Origin: Rhyacichthys aspro
Lineage: Eukaryota > Chordata > Actinopteri > Gobiiformes > Rhyacichthyidae
Assembly: GCA_036850595.1 (NCBI GenBank)
Contig: CM072159.1
Span: 6,041,978 to 6,105,977, forward strand
Direction of reading: 5' to 3'
Length of the DNA: 64,000 bases
The notes below the pieces were generated by a model. The model saw nothing but the letters and a program-made list of their open reading frames with translations. It had not been told where the DNA came from and did no database searches. Both the position numbers and the translations under genes were made by a program. This document shows positions 62,113 to 64,000 of the stretch, piece by piece. How positions within the stretch are numbered: position 1 is the first letter of the stretch; each line of letters opens with the position of its first letter.

Positions 62113-62604
62113 CAGTTGTCTATTGGTGGATTGTTAGCAGAAATAATAGCTTGTAAATAAAAAACAATAATTTTGGAAATACATAAATCTTATTGCATCA
62201 TGTTGTATTTGGGCGTGACCCAAAAGTGAACATAATACTTGGTCAGGTTGTGTGAGGTCAAAATAAATAAATAAATAAGAATGTTTAACAACAAAGCTTC
62301 AAGTGCATTTAAATAATGTGTATGTCTTAAATGACATGCAATTAGCATTTTACTTTAGGTTTTGCAGCTTTAACAATGTGTAAGCCAATCTCATTTGCAC
62401 GATCTGGGTTTAACACACCTTAATGTGAAAGCACAGGTCCTTCTTAATGTGTTCTAATGCATGGATTAGAAATGATGCGCCATAATGGTTTGGTGTATAC
62501 ATTTATTTATTTGTTGGTTGATTTTTTTGATACATTTTCCAAAATGTGGAATTGTGATCATGGTCAGAGAAATTAGTGGGTCCCAATGTGGTTGAGAATC
62601 ACTG
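62113..62604 (+). mobile_element. Old non-autonomous hAT element
   Basis: The right end is the reverse complement of CAGTGATTCTCAACCACATT. The left end, CAGTTGTCTATTGGTGGATT, resembles CAGTGGTTCTCAACTGGTGG. The subterminal GGGCGTGACCCAAAAGTG, then GTGTGAGGTCAAAATAAATA, matches the body of a fish hAT family as I remember it. The flanking octamers GTTTATGA (62105-62112) and CTTTAAGT (62605-62612) agree at five of eight positions, fitting a decayed target duplication. No transposase. It is much older than the two copies at 27748 and 43617. Confidence 0.6.
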
Positions 62605-62612
62605 CTTTAAGT

Positions 62613-64000
62613 CTGCCATTCAACCTGTCCATTACATAAGGGTTCCACAAATAATCATTACAGAATCACAATCACAATGCACAGAAGAAATACCCTTATT
62701 TTAAGAATTTCATTTCCGCTTCCACTCTCTCCACACAGTCAGAGAATGGTGCACTTATTACATGGTGCACTTCATCTTGAGAAGCACATCCTTTCTGACT
62801 CAGCCATAGGGTTGCTACACCTGCTTGGAGGAGCGCTAGTGTAGGTCGAGTCAACTGTAAAAGGCACACTCACATGCATCCTGTCTGCCCACACAGGCCA
62901 TAAAGCAGCCCACAGAACTCCGCGCTGGATGAGAATACTGAGGAACTGTGATTATGAAGCAGCTGTGTGCCTGCATGTGTTTCAATTTACACTCCCCCAG
63001 CTCTGAACATGAATGAGTGCGACCCTGTTAGTGTGCACTCGACTGTTCACGTGCGTACCCTGTGAGTGAGCAGGTAGAACGTATGATGTGTGAAGTGAAA
63101 TGGAAGAGGGCTGGCATTCTGATTTGCCATCTAAAATTGTTATATTCAATGTTTGAGCATCTGGGACAACATAGACACTAGTAACTGCTGTATCATTCCA
63201 TGAATAGAGATGTTACGTTGGCACAATGTATTATTCTATGGCCAGAACCAATGAAAAGAAACTGTCAAAAACATATAAAAGATTCAGTTGCAAGCAATTT
63301 TATATGTATTTTGCCTAATTCGTTAAATTTTTTAAGTTTTTTCTCTAGTGGTCTTCAAGGATAATCATTGCTAATCATGCACAGTGTGAACAGAGGATGT
63401 GCTCAAATGTAATCAGCCTTAGTAAATATGGCCCATGTGGGGCACCTCAAGGCTGCCTGGGATTAAAACTGATTAACTCGTTCATATTGTAATGTAACTT
63501 CAAACTAAAGTGAATTTGAGTGCAATTTTTGTAAAGTTATGATGCTTATGAGTTAGTGTCACATGCACTACATGATCAGTCTTCTGAATATTTGTTTATT
63601 CTAAGCTACTTTATTATTTTTTCTACTTTATTTGAATAAACAGACTTTTTTTTTTTTTATCATTGTTTAAAAAGTATAAATCTTTAAACACCTTTGTACA
63701 CGGGACACTAACAGAAATGTAAAAATCAGGGCCTTGTAGTATAAGAGATGTATCTCAATGTCAATGTGTATGGACAGGGGATGTACTGCGAGTTATCCTG
63801 GACTAAAAAGTAATGAAAACTCACAAACTCGGTATTAGACAGAAAACCAGGCACTGAAAATCTCAAGTCTCCACCACATCAGGAGTTTTTTAAAGATCTT
63901 CACTTTTGGGGTTTAAAAAACACAAAGGAAAAATCTGCATTAAAATGTACTAGTTTATGTGTGTCCAAGAAAATGCTTGGTATTAACGTGACCAGCAATT
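62613..64000. other. Intronic sequence to window edge, nothing recognised
   Basis: A moderately GC-rich patch at about 62740-63110 has no credible exon. A T-run lies near 63648-63658. No repeat family recognised. Confidence 0.5.

Larger units (their letters stand above)
55322..64000 (-). other. cntfr: cntfr intron upstream of the Ig exon (partial)
   Basis: Upstream intron in the direction of transcription, reaching the window edge. A signal-peptide exon ending in phase 1 is expected upstream. I did not recognise one here, nor a CpG-rich promoter. That exon is short and poorly conserved, so its absence from the window is not proven. Confidence 0.7.

Overview
This is vertebrate nuclear DNA, almost certainly from a ray-finned (teleost) fish. 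It is AT-rich and intron-dense, with abundant microsatellites, and it carries fish-type interspersed repeats. There is no sign of bacterial operons, phage, plasmid or CRISPR content. The open reading frames longer than 60 codons are, with one exception, chance frames in non-coding DNA.

The exception is one well-formed internal exon on the minus strand at 55088-55321. It encodes the N-terminal immunoglobulin-like domain of ciliary neurotrophic factor receptor alpha (cntfr). It has a consensus acceptor and donor, phase 1 on both sides, and a length of 234 nt. The window therefore appears to lie inside the cntfr locus, transcribed right to left. The flank at 55322-64000 is upstream intron. The flank at 1-55087 is downstream intron, and I recognise no other cntfr exon in it, so the intron after the Ig exon may be very long.

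The rest is intronic. The best-supported mobile elements are two short non-autonomous hAT elements (27748-28420 and 43617-44071), each with intact 8-bp target duplications and 18-bp terminal repeats. Each contains a 21-bp minisatellite, but the minisatellite runs in opposite orientations in the two copies. Others are a TTAA-bounded miniature element (31209-31565), an older hAT element (62113-62604), a dead LINE reverse-transcriptase fragment (60020-60262), a tRNA-like SINE (16039-16170), at least seven fragments of a common fish interspersed repeat, and an unnamed dispersed family with four copies (791-835, 2005-2150, 9872-10080, 20610-20871).

Between these are long unique stretches. Several have mixed composition, are free of recognisable repeats, and are rich in homeodomain, E-box or octamer-like words. 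I flag these as candidate conserved enhancers, at low confidence because no alignment could be run. I found no convincing novel gene system. The most unusual structure is the pair of hAT elements with oppositely oriented internal arrays.
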